Source: Amaricoccus sp003258405 (GTDB lineage: Bacteria > Pseudomonadota > Alphaproteobacteria > Rhodobacterales > Rhodobacteraceae). From it: a stretch of DNA of 64,000 bases. Made by a program: the position numbers and the translations under genes. The DNA lies in the NCBI RefSeq assembly GCF_043226085.1, contig NZ_CP171225.1:2046001-2110000 (forward strand). The letters are read 5' to 3'. The notes under the pieces were generated by a model. The model saw nothing but the letters and a program-made list of their open reading frames with translations, did not search any database and was not told where the DNA came from. This document shows positions 44,055-52,829 of the stretch, piece after piece. The stretch's first letter is position 1. Each line of letters opens with the position of its first letter.

Positions 44055-45085
44055 GCCTGCTCCCCCTTGGCCCGTATCGGAGAAAGCGCCGCGAGCGCCG
44101 CCGCCTTGGCCTTTGCCGCACCGGAATCGATGCTTTCGCGCGCGAGGTCAACGCCCGCGGCGAGCGCCGGGGCACGATCCGCCACGACGAGGGCGGCGGC
44201 GGCGTTGAGCAGCACCGCGTCACGGTAAGCCGAGGGCTCCCCGGCCAGCAGGGCGCGGAGGGCGGCGGCATTCTCGGCCGGCGTGCCGCCCGCGATTGCA
44301 TCGAAGGGATGGACGGGCAGGCCCGCTTCCTCCGGATGGATGGTGAATTCGCGCACTGCGCCCTTGTCGAGCTCGGCAACATAGGTCTCGCCCGAGATGG
44401 CGATCTCGTCGGTGCCGTCGGAGCCGTGCACGAGCCAGGCCCGGTCCGAGCCCAGCGCGCCGAGCGTCTCGGCCATCGGCCGGATCACCGAGCGGGAGAA
44501 GGCGCCGGTGAGCTGGCGCCGCACGCTCGCGGGATTGGTGAGCGGCCCGAGGATGTTGAAGATCGTGCGGGTGCCGAGCTCGATGCGGGCCGGCATCACG
44601 TGGCGCATCGCCGGGTGGTGCATCGGCGCCATCATGAAGCCGATCCCGACTTCGGCAAGCGCGCGCTCGACCGTCTCGGGACCGACCATCACGTCGATAC
44701 CCAGCTCGGTCAGCGCATCCGCCGCGCCGGACTTCGAGGAAAGGTTGCGGTTGCCATGCTTGGCCACCACGACGCCTGCACCCGCGACGACAAAAGCCGT
44801 GGCGGTCGAGATGTTGAGCGTGCCCTTGCCGTCGCCGCCGGTGCCGACGATGTCCATCGCGCCCGCCGGAGCATGGACCTTGTGGCACTTCGCGCGCATC
44901 ACCGCAGCGGCGGCAGCGTATTCGGCCACCGTCTCGCCACGTGTGCGCAGCGCCATCAGGAAGCCCCCGATCTGTGCGGGCGTCGCATCGCCATCCATGA
45001 TCGCCTCGAAGGCGGTCTCGGCCTGGGGCCGGGACAGAGGCCCTTCGACCGCACGCCCGATCAGCGGCTTCAGCCGGTCACTCAT
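44051..45085 (-). CDS. trpD: Anthranilate phosphoribosyltransferase
   Basis: This 344-residue enzyme transfers phosphoribose from PRPP to anthranilate. Motifs visible are DIVGTGGDGKGTLNISTATAFV (PRPP loop), KHGNRNLSSKSGAADALTELG, FMMAPMHHPAMRHV and RTIFNILGPLTNPA. It overlaps trpG and trpC by four bases at each end. Together with trpG and trpC it forms a conserved alphaproteobacterial block; trpE is not in this window. Confidence 0.97.
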   Translation of the reverse strand: MSDRLKPLIGRAVEGPLSRPQAETAFEAIMDGDATPAQIGGFLMALRTRGETVAEYAAAAAVMRAKCHKVHAPAGAMDIVGTGGDGKGTLNISTATAFVVAGAGVVVAKHGNRNLSSKSGAADALTELGIDVMVGPETVERALAEVGIGFMMAPMHHPAMRHVMPARIELGTRTIFNILGPLTNPASVRRQLTGAFSRSVIRPMAETLGALGSDRAWLVHGSDGTDEIAISGETYVAELDKGAVREFTIHPEEAGLPVHPFDAIAGGTPAENAAALRALLAGEPSAYRDAVLLNAAAALVVADRAPALAAGVDLARESIDSGAAKAKAAALAALSPIRAKGEQA

Positions 45086-45672
45086 GCAGGCACTCCCGCG
45101 ACGCCCGCGATGTCGAGGAAGTTGCGCAGGAGCGCATGCCCGTGCTGCGAGGCAATCGACTCGGGATGGAACTGCACCCCGTGGATCGGCAGTTCGCGGT
45201 GCCGCAGCCCCATGATCGTACCGTCCTCGAGATCGGCAGTGATCTCGAGCGCCTCGGGCAGGCTGGAGCGCTCGACGACGAGGCTGTGGTAGCGCGTGGC
45301 CTCGAAGGGCGAGGGCAGTCCCTTGAACACGCCCTTTCCGGTGTGGTGCACGAGGCCCATCTTGCCATGCATGATCTGGTCGGCACGCACCACCTGGCCG
45401 CCGAAGGCCTGACCGATCGCCTGATGCCCCAGACAGACACCGATGAGCGGCGTGCGGGTTTCGGCGGCGGCGGCGATCAGGGCAAGGCAGATCCCGGCCT
45501 GATCGGGAGCGCAGGGACCGGGCGAAAGGAGGATGGCCGAGGGGTTCATCCCCATGGCTTCCTGGACGTCGAGCGCGTCATTCCGCTTCACGACGATATC
45601 GGCCCCAAGTTCCCCCAGGTAATGGTAAAGGTTGTATGTGAAGCTGTCATAGTTATCGATCAGCAGCAGCAT
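45082..45672 (-). CDS. trpG: Anthranilate synthase component II (glutaminase)
   Basis: This 196-residue class I glutamine amidotransferase starts MLLLIDNYDSFTYNLYHYLG. The catalytic Cys is in IGVCLGHQAIGQAFGG, and the His/Glu pair in GVQFHPESIASQHG. It supplies ammonia to TrpE and may also serve PabB. The ATG at 45672 is the family start; the open frame extends upstream to 45729 without support. Confidence 0.96.
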   Translation of the reverse strand: MLLLIDNYDSFTYNLYHYLGELGADIVVKRNDALDVQEAMGMNPSAILLSPGPCAPDQAGICLALIAAAAETRTPLIGVCLGHQAIGQAFGGQVVRADQIMHGKMGLVHHTGKGVFKGLPSPFEATRYHSLVVERSSLPEALEITADLEDGTIMGLRHRELPIHGVQFHPESIASQHGHALLRNFLDIAGVAGVPA

Positions 45673-45764
45673 CTCTTGGCCTTTCCTCCTGTGGCGGGAT
45701 TGGCGCTGGGTCGCGCGGGCGCTATACATGGCCCCGCGGATCAGACCGGGTCAAGGGAAAGCTG

Positions 45765-46181
45765 GTGGCAACGAGTAAAGCAGGTCGACGCGCGCATGTA
45801 AAACGGCGCGCGGGGGGTGGGTTCTGGCAAGGTGCTGCGGCAGGCGCGGCGGTTTCCGCCGTGATTGCGGCGGGTCTCATCTATGCCTTCCCGCCACTGA
45901 AGACCTTGCCGCCCGAGATACCCCCAGGGACCGCCGAGCCCCCTGCCGCGCTGACGAGCCCCGCCCCCGTGGCAGAACGCCCGGCCCCCGCGGCGGCACA
46001 GGGGCTGCTTGTCGAAGCGCCCGCCCCACTCGTCATCTCGGGACCTGCCCGCGACGTGCCGCCGGGGCTTGATGGGTTGCTGCGCCCGCCCGCGCCGGAT
46101 GTCTTCGATGGCGGTGCTGCGGGCTCGCCCTCGCTCTTCCGCCCCGGGGAAACGCCGGGCAACGCCCCCGGCACGCGGTAG
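45765..46181 (+). CDS. Membrane-anchored Pro/Ala-rich hypothetical protein
   Basis: Starting at a GTG (45765), this 138-residue protein has a basic head (SKAGRRAHVKRRAGGGFW), one membrane span (GAAAGAAVSAVIAAGLIYAFPPL) and a Pro/Ala-rich, probably disordered periplasmic tail. No domain is recognised. Composition of the tail resembles linkers in envelope proteins. It is divergent from trpG. Confidence 0.55.
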   Translation: MATSKAGRRAHVKRRAGGGFWQGAAAGAAVSAVIAAGLIYAFPPLKTLPPEIPPGTAEPPAALTSPAPVAERPAPAAAQGLLVEAPAPLVISGPARDVPPGLDGLLRPPAPDVFDGGAAGSPSLFRPGETPGNAPGTR

Positions 46182-46317
46182 GCCTAGGGGCACCGGGCGC
46201 CCTCTCGAGGGCGTGTCCTGGTACCACGGACGGGGCGGTGTATCCTCACCGCCTGCGGCCGCGGCAGCTTTGCGCGTGGACGCCGGAATTCTTCCGATAG
46301 ATCATTTCGGAGGACGC

Positions 46318-47128
46318 ATGGCCTGCAAGCGGCTCAATGGCGAATTCCATATTTTCTACCCCGACCAACCCCTCAACGGCCCGGAACCCGACGGCAACAC
46401 AATCAAGTTCCGGCCCGATGATCCTGGTGCGGCCGAAGTGCTCAGGCCGCCCGGCCTGCGGAGGCCAGCCGTCAACGGCCGCGGCAGATCAATCTGCGCT
46501 TCGAGGGGCTCGATGCGCTCGAGACCCATTTCGCCGGACGACACCAGAACCTCGCGGCCGCGACGGCCTCACAGGATTTCCTGCTTGCCCGCGCGGGTTT
46601 CGGCAAGGTGGCGTTCCAGGCCGACCGGCCCAACAAGGTCGCGTCGGTCGAGCGTCATCCGGTGCGCGGGCATGTGCTCTCGAACGGGCTCGACGGACAC
46701 GGGCGCATCGTCGCCTTCGTCTTCTTCTCCGATGCCCCAGAGCCCGATGGGACGGAGGTCTTTCTCGACGAGGCCCGGCTCGGAGCGAGCTACAACGTAC
46801 GCAGCCTCGCCGAGGGGAAGGCCTATTCGCTCTTCTATCTTTCGCTGCCGATCTCGCTGACGCAGAGGCTCGCCGAGATCGCGCGGGCAGCCGGGGCCGC
46901 GCAGGCGGGGCTTTACGCCGCCGATGCGTCAGCGCGCGGCGCGACCTTCGCAGTCGACCCCGAAACGCTCGGGGACCTGGTGATCGGACCGAAGCTCTTC
47001 CGGCGGCTCGCGAAATATTTCGGCGATGCCTTCTCCGACCTCTCAGGGTTCGAGGGCTGGATGCGGCGCATGTCGTCGTCGTTCCCGACGACTTCGCCAT
47101 GCCCGAGACCGGGCTGCGTGTGCGCTGA
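46318..47128 (+). pseudogene. Frameshifted SNase-like (thermonuclease-family) protein gene
   Basis: A good start (GGAGG before the ATG at 46318) begins MACKRLNGEFHIFYPDQPLN, with PEPDGNTIKFRPDDPG, which fits a nuclease-fold DGDT strand. The frame is lost near 46480-46486. One base later the protein resumes as QINLRFEGLDALETHFAG and continues for about 190 residues. A second shift near 47050-47065 is likely, since the third frame gives a sensible end (LDAAHVVVVPDDFAMPET, stop at 47128). With both corrected it would be about 270 residues. Either a true pseudogene or sequence errors. Confidence 0.65.
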
Positions 47129-47142
47129 GGCGGGGGGCTGAC

Positions 47143-48144
47143 TTACCCGGTGAGCGACATCATTGCCTCGGCCGCGATCTCGACAGAGCGGAGCCGGGCG
47201 GCATGGTCATGAATCTGGGCCGTGAAGATGACTTCGTCGGGGCTGTAGCGCTCGATGAGCGCGGCGATCTGATCCCGGACCATGCCCGGATCGCCCACCG
47301 CCGAGCAGGACAGCGCCTGATCGACGGCAGCTATCAGACCCGGCGGCGCCACTGCACCGATGTCGGCCACCGGACGTGGCAGCGGTCCGGGTCGGCCGCT
47401 CCGGAGATTGATGAAGGCCTGCTGCATCGAGGTCATGAGATAGCGGGCCTCGGCCGCGCTATCGGCGGCAAAGACGTTGAGCGCGAGCATGAAGCGCGGC
47501 GCGGCGCAGCTCTCGGAGGGCAGGAAGCCGCGACGGTAAACCTCGATCGCCTGGGCAAGCGAGGCCGGGGCGAAATGCGAGGCGAACGCGTAGGGCAGGC
47601 CCAAGTGGGCTGCGAGCTCGGCGCCATAGAGGCTCGATCCCAGCATCCAGACCGGCACCTCCGTGCCCTCGCCAGGCACCGCTCGCACTGGCTGGCCCGG
47701 CCGGCCTGGTCGGAAATAGCCGATAAGTTCGGTCACCGCGCGGGGGAAGTGATCGGGGCCATCCATGCCGCGGCGAATTGCACGCATCGTCGCCATGTCG
47801 GTGCCCGGCGCACGGCCGACACCAAGGTCGATGCGGCCGGGAAAGAGCGTGGCGAGCGTGCCGAACTGCTCGGCGATGATGAGGGGCGCGTGATTGGGCA
47901 GCATCACCCCACCCGCGCCAACCCGAATTCGCGACGTCGCCGCCGCGACATGGCCGATGACGACGGCCGTGGCAGCTGAGGCGATGCCCGGCATGTTGTG
48001 ATGCTCGGCCAGCCAGTAGCGCGCGAAACCACAGTCTTCGGCGTGGCGCGCCAGGTCTCGGGTATTGGCGAGCGCCTCCGCCGCCGTGCCGCCTTCGGGC
48101 ACCGGGGCGAGGTCGAGGAGCGAGTATGGCAGCATCGACATCAT
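47143..48144 (-). CDS. LLM-class flavin-dependent oxidoreductase
   Basis: This 333-residue protein is of the luciferase-like monooxygenase fold, group with LDLAPVPEG, RYWLAEHHNMPGIASAATAVVIGHVA, RVGAGGVMLPNHAPL and RIDLGVGRAPGTD. Such enzymes use reduced flavin supplied by a partner. The substrate is unknown. It is convergent with the frameshifted nuclease-like gene and monocistronic as far as can be seen. Confidence 0.9.
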   Translation of the reverse strand: MMSMLPYSLLDLAPVPEGGTAAEALANTRDLARHAEDCGFARYWLAEHHNMPGIASAATAVVIGHVAAATSRIRVGAGGVMLPNHAPLIIAEQFGTLATLFPGRIDLGVGRAPGTDMATMRAIRRGMDGPDHFPRAVTELIGYFRPGRPGQPVRAVPGEGTEVPVWMLGSSLYGAELAAHLGLPYAFASHFAPASLAQAIEVYRRGFLPSESCAAPRFMLALNVFAADSAAEARYLMTSMQQAFINLRSGRPGPLPRPVADIGAVAPPGLIAAVDQALSCSAVGDPGMVRDQIAALIERYSPDEVIFTAQIHDHAARLRSVEIAAEAMMSLTG

Positions 48145-48536
48145 TCCATTCGTCGTAGTCCGATTAATCTAGCGCGATCAGCGGGGAGAGCAGCCTGCAA
48201 ATTGCCGAAAATGCATAAAATAAATACATCTAATATTCGCCGCATCGCTGGCGGCCTCCGGCAGGCGCCTTCAGACCATGTGCGGGCCGGGCACCAGCGC
48301 GACCCAGACGATAAAGGCGCGCATCCGGCGCGGCAGATGGCAACCAGACGCGCCACCTTGAGCAGGGCAAGCGGCCTGACCGGAAGGAAGAAACGCAGAA
48401 GCTTCATATGCCTGCGGACCTGAACGCCTTGGCCCGTGCGCACCGCGATGTATATGCACGCGTGGCGCCCCTTGCGCCCACCGCACTTCGCGTGCAGCAC
48501 TGGCGCCAGCCCGGCACAACATGCGGAGCCGCCTGC
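48145..48536. other. Gap with possible broken small membrane-protein gene (minus strand)
   Basis: Between divergent genes, a minus-strand ATG at 48408 opens MKLLRFFLPVRPLALLKVAR. After a one-base shift the frame would end MRAFIVWVALVPGPHMV at about 48273. Two short hydrophobic stretches make a small membrane protein conceivable, but it is broken as read. The 48180-48250 part is AT-rich and may hold promoters. Confidence 0.25.
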
Positions 48537-48875
48537 ATGCTCTCGATCCACCATCTCTATCTTGGCCTCGCGATTCTCGCAGAGGTCGTCGCCACCACCG
48601 CGCTGGCCCGCACCGAAGGCTTCACCCGGCTCGGGCCGACGGCGCTCTCACTCGGGCTCTACGGCATTGCCTTCTACCTGCTCGCGCTCACGCTCCGCGT
48701 TATGCCGACGGGGGTCGTCTATGCCGTCTGGTCGGGAATGGGCATCGTCTTCATCGCAGCCATCGCCTGGATCTTCCATGGCGAGAAGCTCGATCTGCCC
48801 GCGGTGCTGGGCCTCGGGCTGATCCTTGCGGGCGTCGTGATCGTCAACGTCTTCTCGAACACCGTCGGTCACTGA
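48537..48875 (+). CDS. Small multidrug resistance (SMR) family transporter
   Basis: This 112-residue protein has four membrane helices. The key Glu of helix 1 is present (YLGLAILAEVVATTAL), with further family features FYLLALTLRVMPTGVVYAVWSGMGIV and LGLGLILAGVVIVN. SMR dimers exchange protons for cationic drugs or guanidinium-like compounds. Drug (Qac/EmrE) versus guanidinium (Gdx) type cannot be settled here. The ATG at 48537 has GGAG nine bases upstream. Confidence 0.92.
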   Translation: MLSIHHLYLGLAILAEVVATTALARTEGFTRLGPTALSLGLYGIAFYLLALTLRVMPTGVVYAVWSGMGIVFIAAIAWIFHGEKLDLPAVLGLGLILAGVVIVNVFSNTVGH

Positions 48876-48878
48876 GCC

Positions 48879-50132
48879 TCAGGCGGCCGCGAGCATCGCC
48901 TGAAGGCGCGCGCGGTCGCCCGGATCATCGGGGCGTGCGAGGATCCCCGCCAGCTCCTCGAGACTCGCGATGTTGTGGCAGGCGCGGAAGCTGTCCACAT
49001 GCGGCAGAATGGCACGGATGCCGCGGGCTTTCGGCGCGAAGCCATCCCAGCGCAGCAGCGGGTTGAGCCAGATCACCCGCCGGGCCGAGAGGTGGAGCCG
49101 CTCCATCTCGCGGGCCAGCAACGCAGGATCGTCGCGGTCGAGCCCGTCGGTGATCAGGAGCACCACCGCCCCCTGCCCCAGTACCCGCCGGGACCAGTCG
49201 CGGTTGAAGGCGTGCAGGCACGCCCCGATCCGGGTGCCGCCCTCCCAGTCCTGCGCCTCGCGGCCCGCCGCCTCGAGCGCCGCATCGACATCGCGGCGGC
49301 GGAGGTGACGGGTGATGTTGGTGAGCCGGGTGCCGAAGGTGAATGCATGGACCTGCGCCCAGCCCGCGCCCCTGGTGTTCGCGACCGAATGGAGGAAGTG
49401 GAGCATCATCCGCGAATAGGCCGACATCGAGCCTGAAATGTCGCAGAGCACCACGAGATTGGGCCAGCGGATGCGACGCTTGCGCCAGGCGAGCCCCTGC
49501 ACCTCTCCCCCCGCGCGCAGGCTCGCGCGAATTGTCGCCTGCCAGTCGGCAATACGCCCGCGGGCGTCAGAGCGGGTGCGGCGGCTCGCGATCGGCGACA
49601 CGGGCAGATCGAGCCGGGCGATGGCACGCTTGGCCGCGGCGATCTCGGTCGCCGACATCTGCTCGAAATCGGCGGTCTTGAGCTTTTCCTCGCCCGAGGC
49701 GGTGAGCGAGAGATCGATTTCGATCTCCTCCTCGTCCTCCTCGCGGCGCTGGGGCGCGGGCATCTCCGCCTCGTCAAGCAACGCCTCCGCGGCGCGGCGC
49801 TCGGCGGCCCCCGGATCCGGCCGATCGTTGAAACCCCTGAGCGTCGGCATCAGGATCGACATCATGTGTTCCATGAACTGCGGGTCGCGCCAGTAAAGCC
49901 GGAAGACCTGCGCGAAGACCTGGCGCTGTTCGGGCCGGCTGACGAAGCAGGCCTGAAGCGTGTGGTAGAAATCCGTCTTGTCCGTGAAACCCACCGCTTC
50001 CACGGCGCGGATCGCATCCACCACTCGGCCGGTGCCGACGGGGATACCTGCCCGCCGGAGCGCACGGGCGAAATGGGTGATGTTGGCAGCAAGCTTGCCT
50101 TCGTCGGGGAAACTGTCGGGGACGCGGGCCAT
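48879..50132 (-). CDS. CoxE-like protein with C-terminal VWA domain
   Basis: This 417-residue protein of the CoxE/VWA-containing family has a MIDAS motif CDISGSMSAYSR in its C-terminal half and an acidic linker (RREEDEEEIEID). In carboxydotrophs CoxE works with the AAA protein CoxD to mature the Mo/Cu centre of CO dehydrogenase. Homologues also occur outside cox clusters. The ATG at 50132 with GGTGAAG fixes the start. The MoxR/CoxD-like gene lies upstream, separated by a small glyoxalase-like gene. Confidence 0.9.
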   Translation of the reverse strand: MARVPDSFPDEGKLAANITHFARALRRAGIPVGTGRVVDAIRAVEAVGFTDKTDFYHTLQACFVSRPEQRQVFAQVFRLYWRDPQFMEHMMSILMPTLRGFNDRPDPGAAERRAAEALLDEAEMPAPQRREEDEEEIEIDLSLTASGEEKLKTADFEQMSATEIAAAKRAIARLDLPVSPIASRRTRSDARGRIADWQATIRASLRAGGEVQGLAWRKRRIRWPNLVVLCDISGSMSAYSRMMLHFLHSVANTRGAGWAQVHAFTFGTRLTNITRHLRRRDVDAALEAAGREAQDWEGGTRIGACLHAFNRDWSRRVLGQGAVVLLITDGLDRDDPALLAREMERLHLSARRVIWLNPLLRWDGFAPKARGIRAILPHVDSFRACHNIASLEELAGILARPDDPGDRARLQAMLAAA

Positions 50133-50239
50133 GGCTTCACCTTTGCCTTGTGCGGCGCATCTGTCCCCGAACGGGGATGACACCCGCCCGGACGAGACCT
50201 GCATCCATGACGGATCTGTCCGGTTCGCAAGGGCCTAGT

Positions 50240-50503
50240 CTATGCCGCGTCATATCGGCTCACCTCGATCAGAGTGCCGTCGGGAAGGTCGGCCACCAGG
50301 CAGAGGTCGCGCGACCCGATGCAGGCATTGTCGCGGTTTTCCTGATCGAGTGTCTTCCGGTTGATCTTCTGACCATCGACGATCAACGGCCCGCACTCGG
50401 TATCAGTGGTCACCGCCTCGAGCCCGGGCATTCGGACATTGAAGGCCACGGTCGCCCCGCTGTCGCGGATGGTGAGAACCACATGATCGATGGCCGAGTT
50501 CAT
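50240..50503 (-). CDS. Shortened glyoxalase/VOC-family protein
   Basis: An 87-residue protein opening IDHVVLTIRDSGATVAFNV and closing DGTLIEVSRY, the first and last strands of a VOC domain of about 125 residues. The part normally between SADLCF and the closing strand is absent, joined here as SRDLCLVADLPDGTLIEV. This looks like an in-frame deletion of roughly 40 residues, so a working active site is doubtful. It overlaps the MoxR-like gene by one base. Confidence 0.7.
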   Translation of the reverse strand: MNSAIDHVVLTIRDSGATVAFNVRMPGLEAVTTDTECGPLIVDGQKINRKTLDQENRDNACIGSRDLCLVADLPDGTLIEVSRYDAA

Positions 50504-51414
50504 CAGACGGGCGCCAGCGCGGCGCTCGCCTCATCGAGGATGCGCTTGATTTCCGAGCCCTGCATCCTGGCGATATCGTCCTGGTATTTGAGCAACGCCC
50601 CGAGTGTATCGGCAATCACCTGCGGCGAGAGCTGCACCGCATCGAGGGCGACGAGGCATTTGGCCCAGTCGATGGCTTCCGCGACGCCCGGCTTCTTGAA
50701 GAGATCCTCGCCCCGGAGCTTCTGCACGAAGGCCACAACTTGGCGGGTAAGCGCCTCGGTGGCCTCGGGCGCCTTCGCACGCAGGATCGCATATTCTCGG
50801 TCGAAATCCGGGTAGTCCACCCAGTGATAGAGGCAGCGGCGCTTCAGCGCGTCATGAACCTCGCGGGTGCGATTGGAAGTGAGGATGACAATGGGCGGCT
50901 CGGCGGCGCGCATGGTGCCGAGCTCGGGGATCGTCACCTGGAAATCCGACAGGGCTTCGAGCAGGAACGCCTCGAAAGGCTCGTCGGTGCGGTCCAGCTC
51001 GTCGATGAGCAGGACCGGCGGCCCGCCCTCCTGCGGCTCCATCGCTTCGAGCAGCGGGCGGCGGATGAGAAAGCGGTCGGAGAAGAGCTCGTCGGTCAGG
51101 CGCTCGCGGTCGGCGCCGCCTTCAGCCTCCGCCGTGCGGATCGCGACCATCTGCGCCGGGAAATTCCATTCGTAAACCGCGGAGGTCGCATCGAGGCCCT
51201 CGTAGCATTGCAGCCGGATCAGCCGTCGACCCAGCGCCGCGGAGAGCGCCTTGGCGATCTCTGTCTTGCCGACGCCCGCCTCCCCCTCGAGGAAGAGCGG
51301 CCGGCCGAGGCGGAGGCTGAGATAGACCACCGTCGCAAGCCCCCGTCCGGCGACATATCCCGCATCGGCAAGCATGGAACGGGTCGCATCGATCGAGGGC
51401 GGCAGGTCGTGCAT
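50503..51414 (-). CDS. MoxR-family AAA ATPase (CoxD-like)
   Basis: This 303-residue AAA+ protein has Walker A LEGEAGVGKTE near residue 42, Walker B PPVLLIDELDRTDEPFEAFLLE, sensor region IVILTSNRTREVHDALKRR and a C-terminal lid with YQDDIARMQGSEIKRIL. MoxR ATPases insert metals or remodel enzymes together with VWA partners, here the CoxE-like gene 107 bp beyond the small glyoxalase gene. In Oligotropha the CoxD/CoxE pair matures Mo-hydroxylase. Confidence 0.92.
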   Translation of the reverse strand: MHDLPPSIDATRSMLADAGYVAGRGLATVVYLSLRLGRPLFLEGEAGVGKTEIAKALSAALGRRLIRLQCYEGLDATSAVYEWNFPAQMVAIRTAEAEGGADRERLTDELFSDRFLIRRPLLEAMEPQEGGPPVLLIDELDRTDEPFEAFLLEALSDFQVTIPELGTMRAAEPPIVILTSNRTREVHDALKRRCLYHWVDYPDFDREYAILRAKAPEATEALTRQVVAFVQKLRGEDLFKKPGVAEAIDWAKCLVALDAVQLSPQVIADTLGALLKYQDDIARMQGSEIKRILDEASAALAPV

Positions 51415-51575
51415 GGGGGTGTTCTCCTCAGGTCCGGCCCTATGGAAGCCGAGAAGGCAGGGAAATCAAGCCCTCCCATGGTGGCAGGCGGACCGCGGCG
51501 GAGAAACCTTTTCCGGCCGGCCGCGTTGATCCGCATATCGCACTCAACCCTGGGCGCAGCAGAAAGGAAGGACAG

Positions 51576-51908
51576 ATGAACGACAAGCGACCTGTTTCCC
51601 ACATCCTGACCGGCCTCGCCGGTGGAAGTTTCGCTTTTCTCGCCGCCTCGACACCCGTCTTCGGCACCACGGCCGGAACCTCGGCAGCGGTGACATTTCT
51701 CGTCATGGGAGGGCTCGGCGCCATCGCCTTCGTGGCGCTCCTGCGTCCGACGCGCGAGAGCTGCGAAGAGACGCAGGAGATGCCGGACGACCTCGCCCTG
51801 CGGCGCGGACGCTCGCGCTCGCGCCTCTCTCCCCGAGCCTCACGGCGCGACCGCGTGGCCAAACCGGCGGTGATCTCCGCGCACGTCGGCCGTCGTTTCT
51901 CCTCCTGA
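51576..51908 (+). CDS. Small membrane hypothetical protein
   Basis: This 110-residue protein has two hydrophobic segments (HILTGLAGGSFAFLAAST and AAVTFLVMGGLGAIAFVALL) and a basic Arg/Ser-rich tail. GGAAGGA precedes the ATG. No family is recognised. It is divergent from the MoxR-like gene. Confidence 0.55.
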   Translation: MNDKRPVSHILTGLAGGSFAFLAASTPVFGTTAGTSAAVTFLVMGGLGAIAFVALLRPTRESCEETQEMPDDLALRRGRSRSRLSPRASRRDRVAKPAVISAHVGRRFSS

Positions 51909-51978
51909 GCCCGGGCGTGCTCATGCCCCCATGAGATCCCTCCGGAAATAAGGTTCCCGACCAGAAAGGAGATTGAAA

Positions 51979-52743
51979 TTGCCGCTCGACAGCACGACCG
52001 GCGGCGCAAAAGCCGCAAAACTCTATCGTATGGTCATGCCCGACCATGTCTGCCCCTACGGCCTCAAGGCCAAGGCGCTTCTCGAACGCAAAGGCTATGC
52101 TATCGAGGACCACCCCTTGCGCACACATGACGAGACCGAGGCCTTTCAGGAGCGTGAGGGCGTCGAGACGACGCCGCAGGTCTGGATCGGCGGCGAGCGG
52201 ATCGGTGGTTATGATGAACTGCGCGAGTTCTTTGGCGAGCATGTAAAAGATGAGGGCGAGACGACATATCGCCCGGTGATCGCGATCTTTGCGGTCGCGG
52301 CACTCATGGCAATCGCCGTGAGCTGGGCCGCGGCCCTTCCCGCGGTTCGCACCTTCGAGCTTTTCATCGCCTTCGGCATGACGCTTCTCGGGCTGCAGAA
52401 ACTTCAGGACGTCGAGAGCTTCTCGACCATGTTTCTCAACTACGACCTGCTGGCGCGTCGCGAGGTACGTTATGGCTATGTCTATCCCTACGCAGAGACA
52501 GGGGCGGGCCTGCTCATGATCGCGGGTGCGCTCATCTGGCTTGCTGCTCCGATTGCGCTCTTCATCGGGACAGTGGGAGCTGTATCGGTGTTCAAGGCGG
52601 TCTATGTCGAGAAGCGTGAACTCAAATGCGCCTGCGTCGGCGGTGGCTCCAACGTGCCGCTCGGTTTCATCTCGCTCACCGAGAACCTCATGATGATCCT
52701 GATGGCGATCTGGATGCCCCTGCGCATGTGGCTCGGCGCCTGA
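51979..52743 (+). CDS. Glutaredoxin fused to a MauE-like membrane domain
   Basis: This 254-residue protein begins with a glutaredoxin domain (YRMVMPDHVCPYGLKAKALLERKGY; active site CPYG, then ETTPQVWIGGERIGGYDEL). Four or so membrane helices follow, with an internal CACVGGG motif (residues about 214-220), which recalls MauE/DoxX-type proteins that pass electrons or disulphides across the membrane. A TTG at 51979 is preferred, as AGGAG lies seven bases upstream; a TTG at 51973 is too close. Probably a cytoplasm-facing redox carrier linked to envelope thiols. Confidence 0.8.
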   Translation: MPLDSTTGGAKAAKLYRMVMPDHVCPYGLKAKALLERKGYAIEDHPLRTHDETEAFQEREGVETTPQVWIGGERIGGYDELREFFGEHVKDEGETTYRPVIAIFAVAALMAIAVSWAAALPAVRTFELFIAFGMTLLGLQKLQDVESFSTMFLNYDLLARREVRYGYVYPYAETGAGLLMIAGALIWLAAPIALFIGTVGAVSVFKAVYVEKRELKCACVGGGSNVPLGFISLTENLMMILMAIWMPLRMWLGA

Positions 52744-52829
52744 CGCGCCGGGCCTGGGGCAGACGGGCTTGGAGAACCGGGGCCGGGCGCAGTATATAAG
52801 TCTCCCGCACCCGATGCATGGTGAGACGC

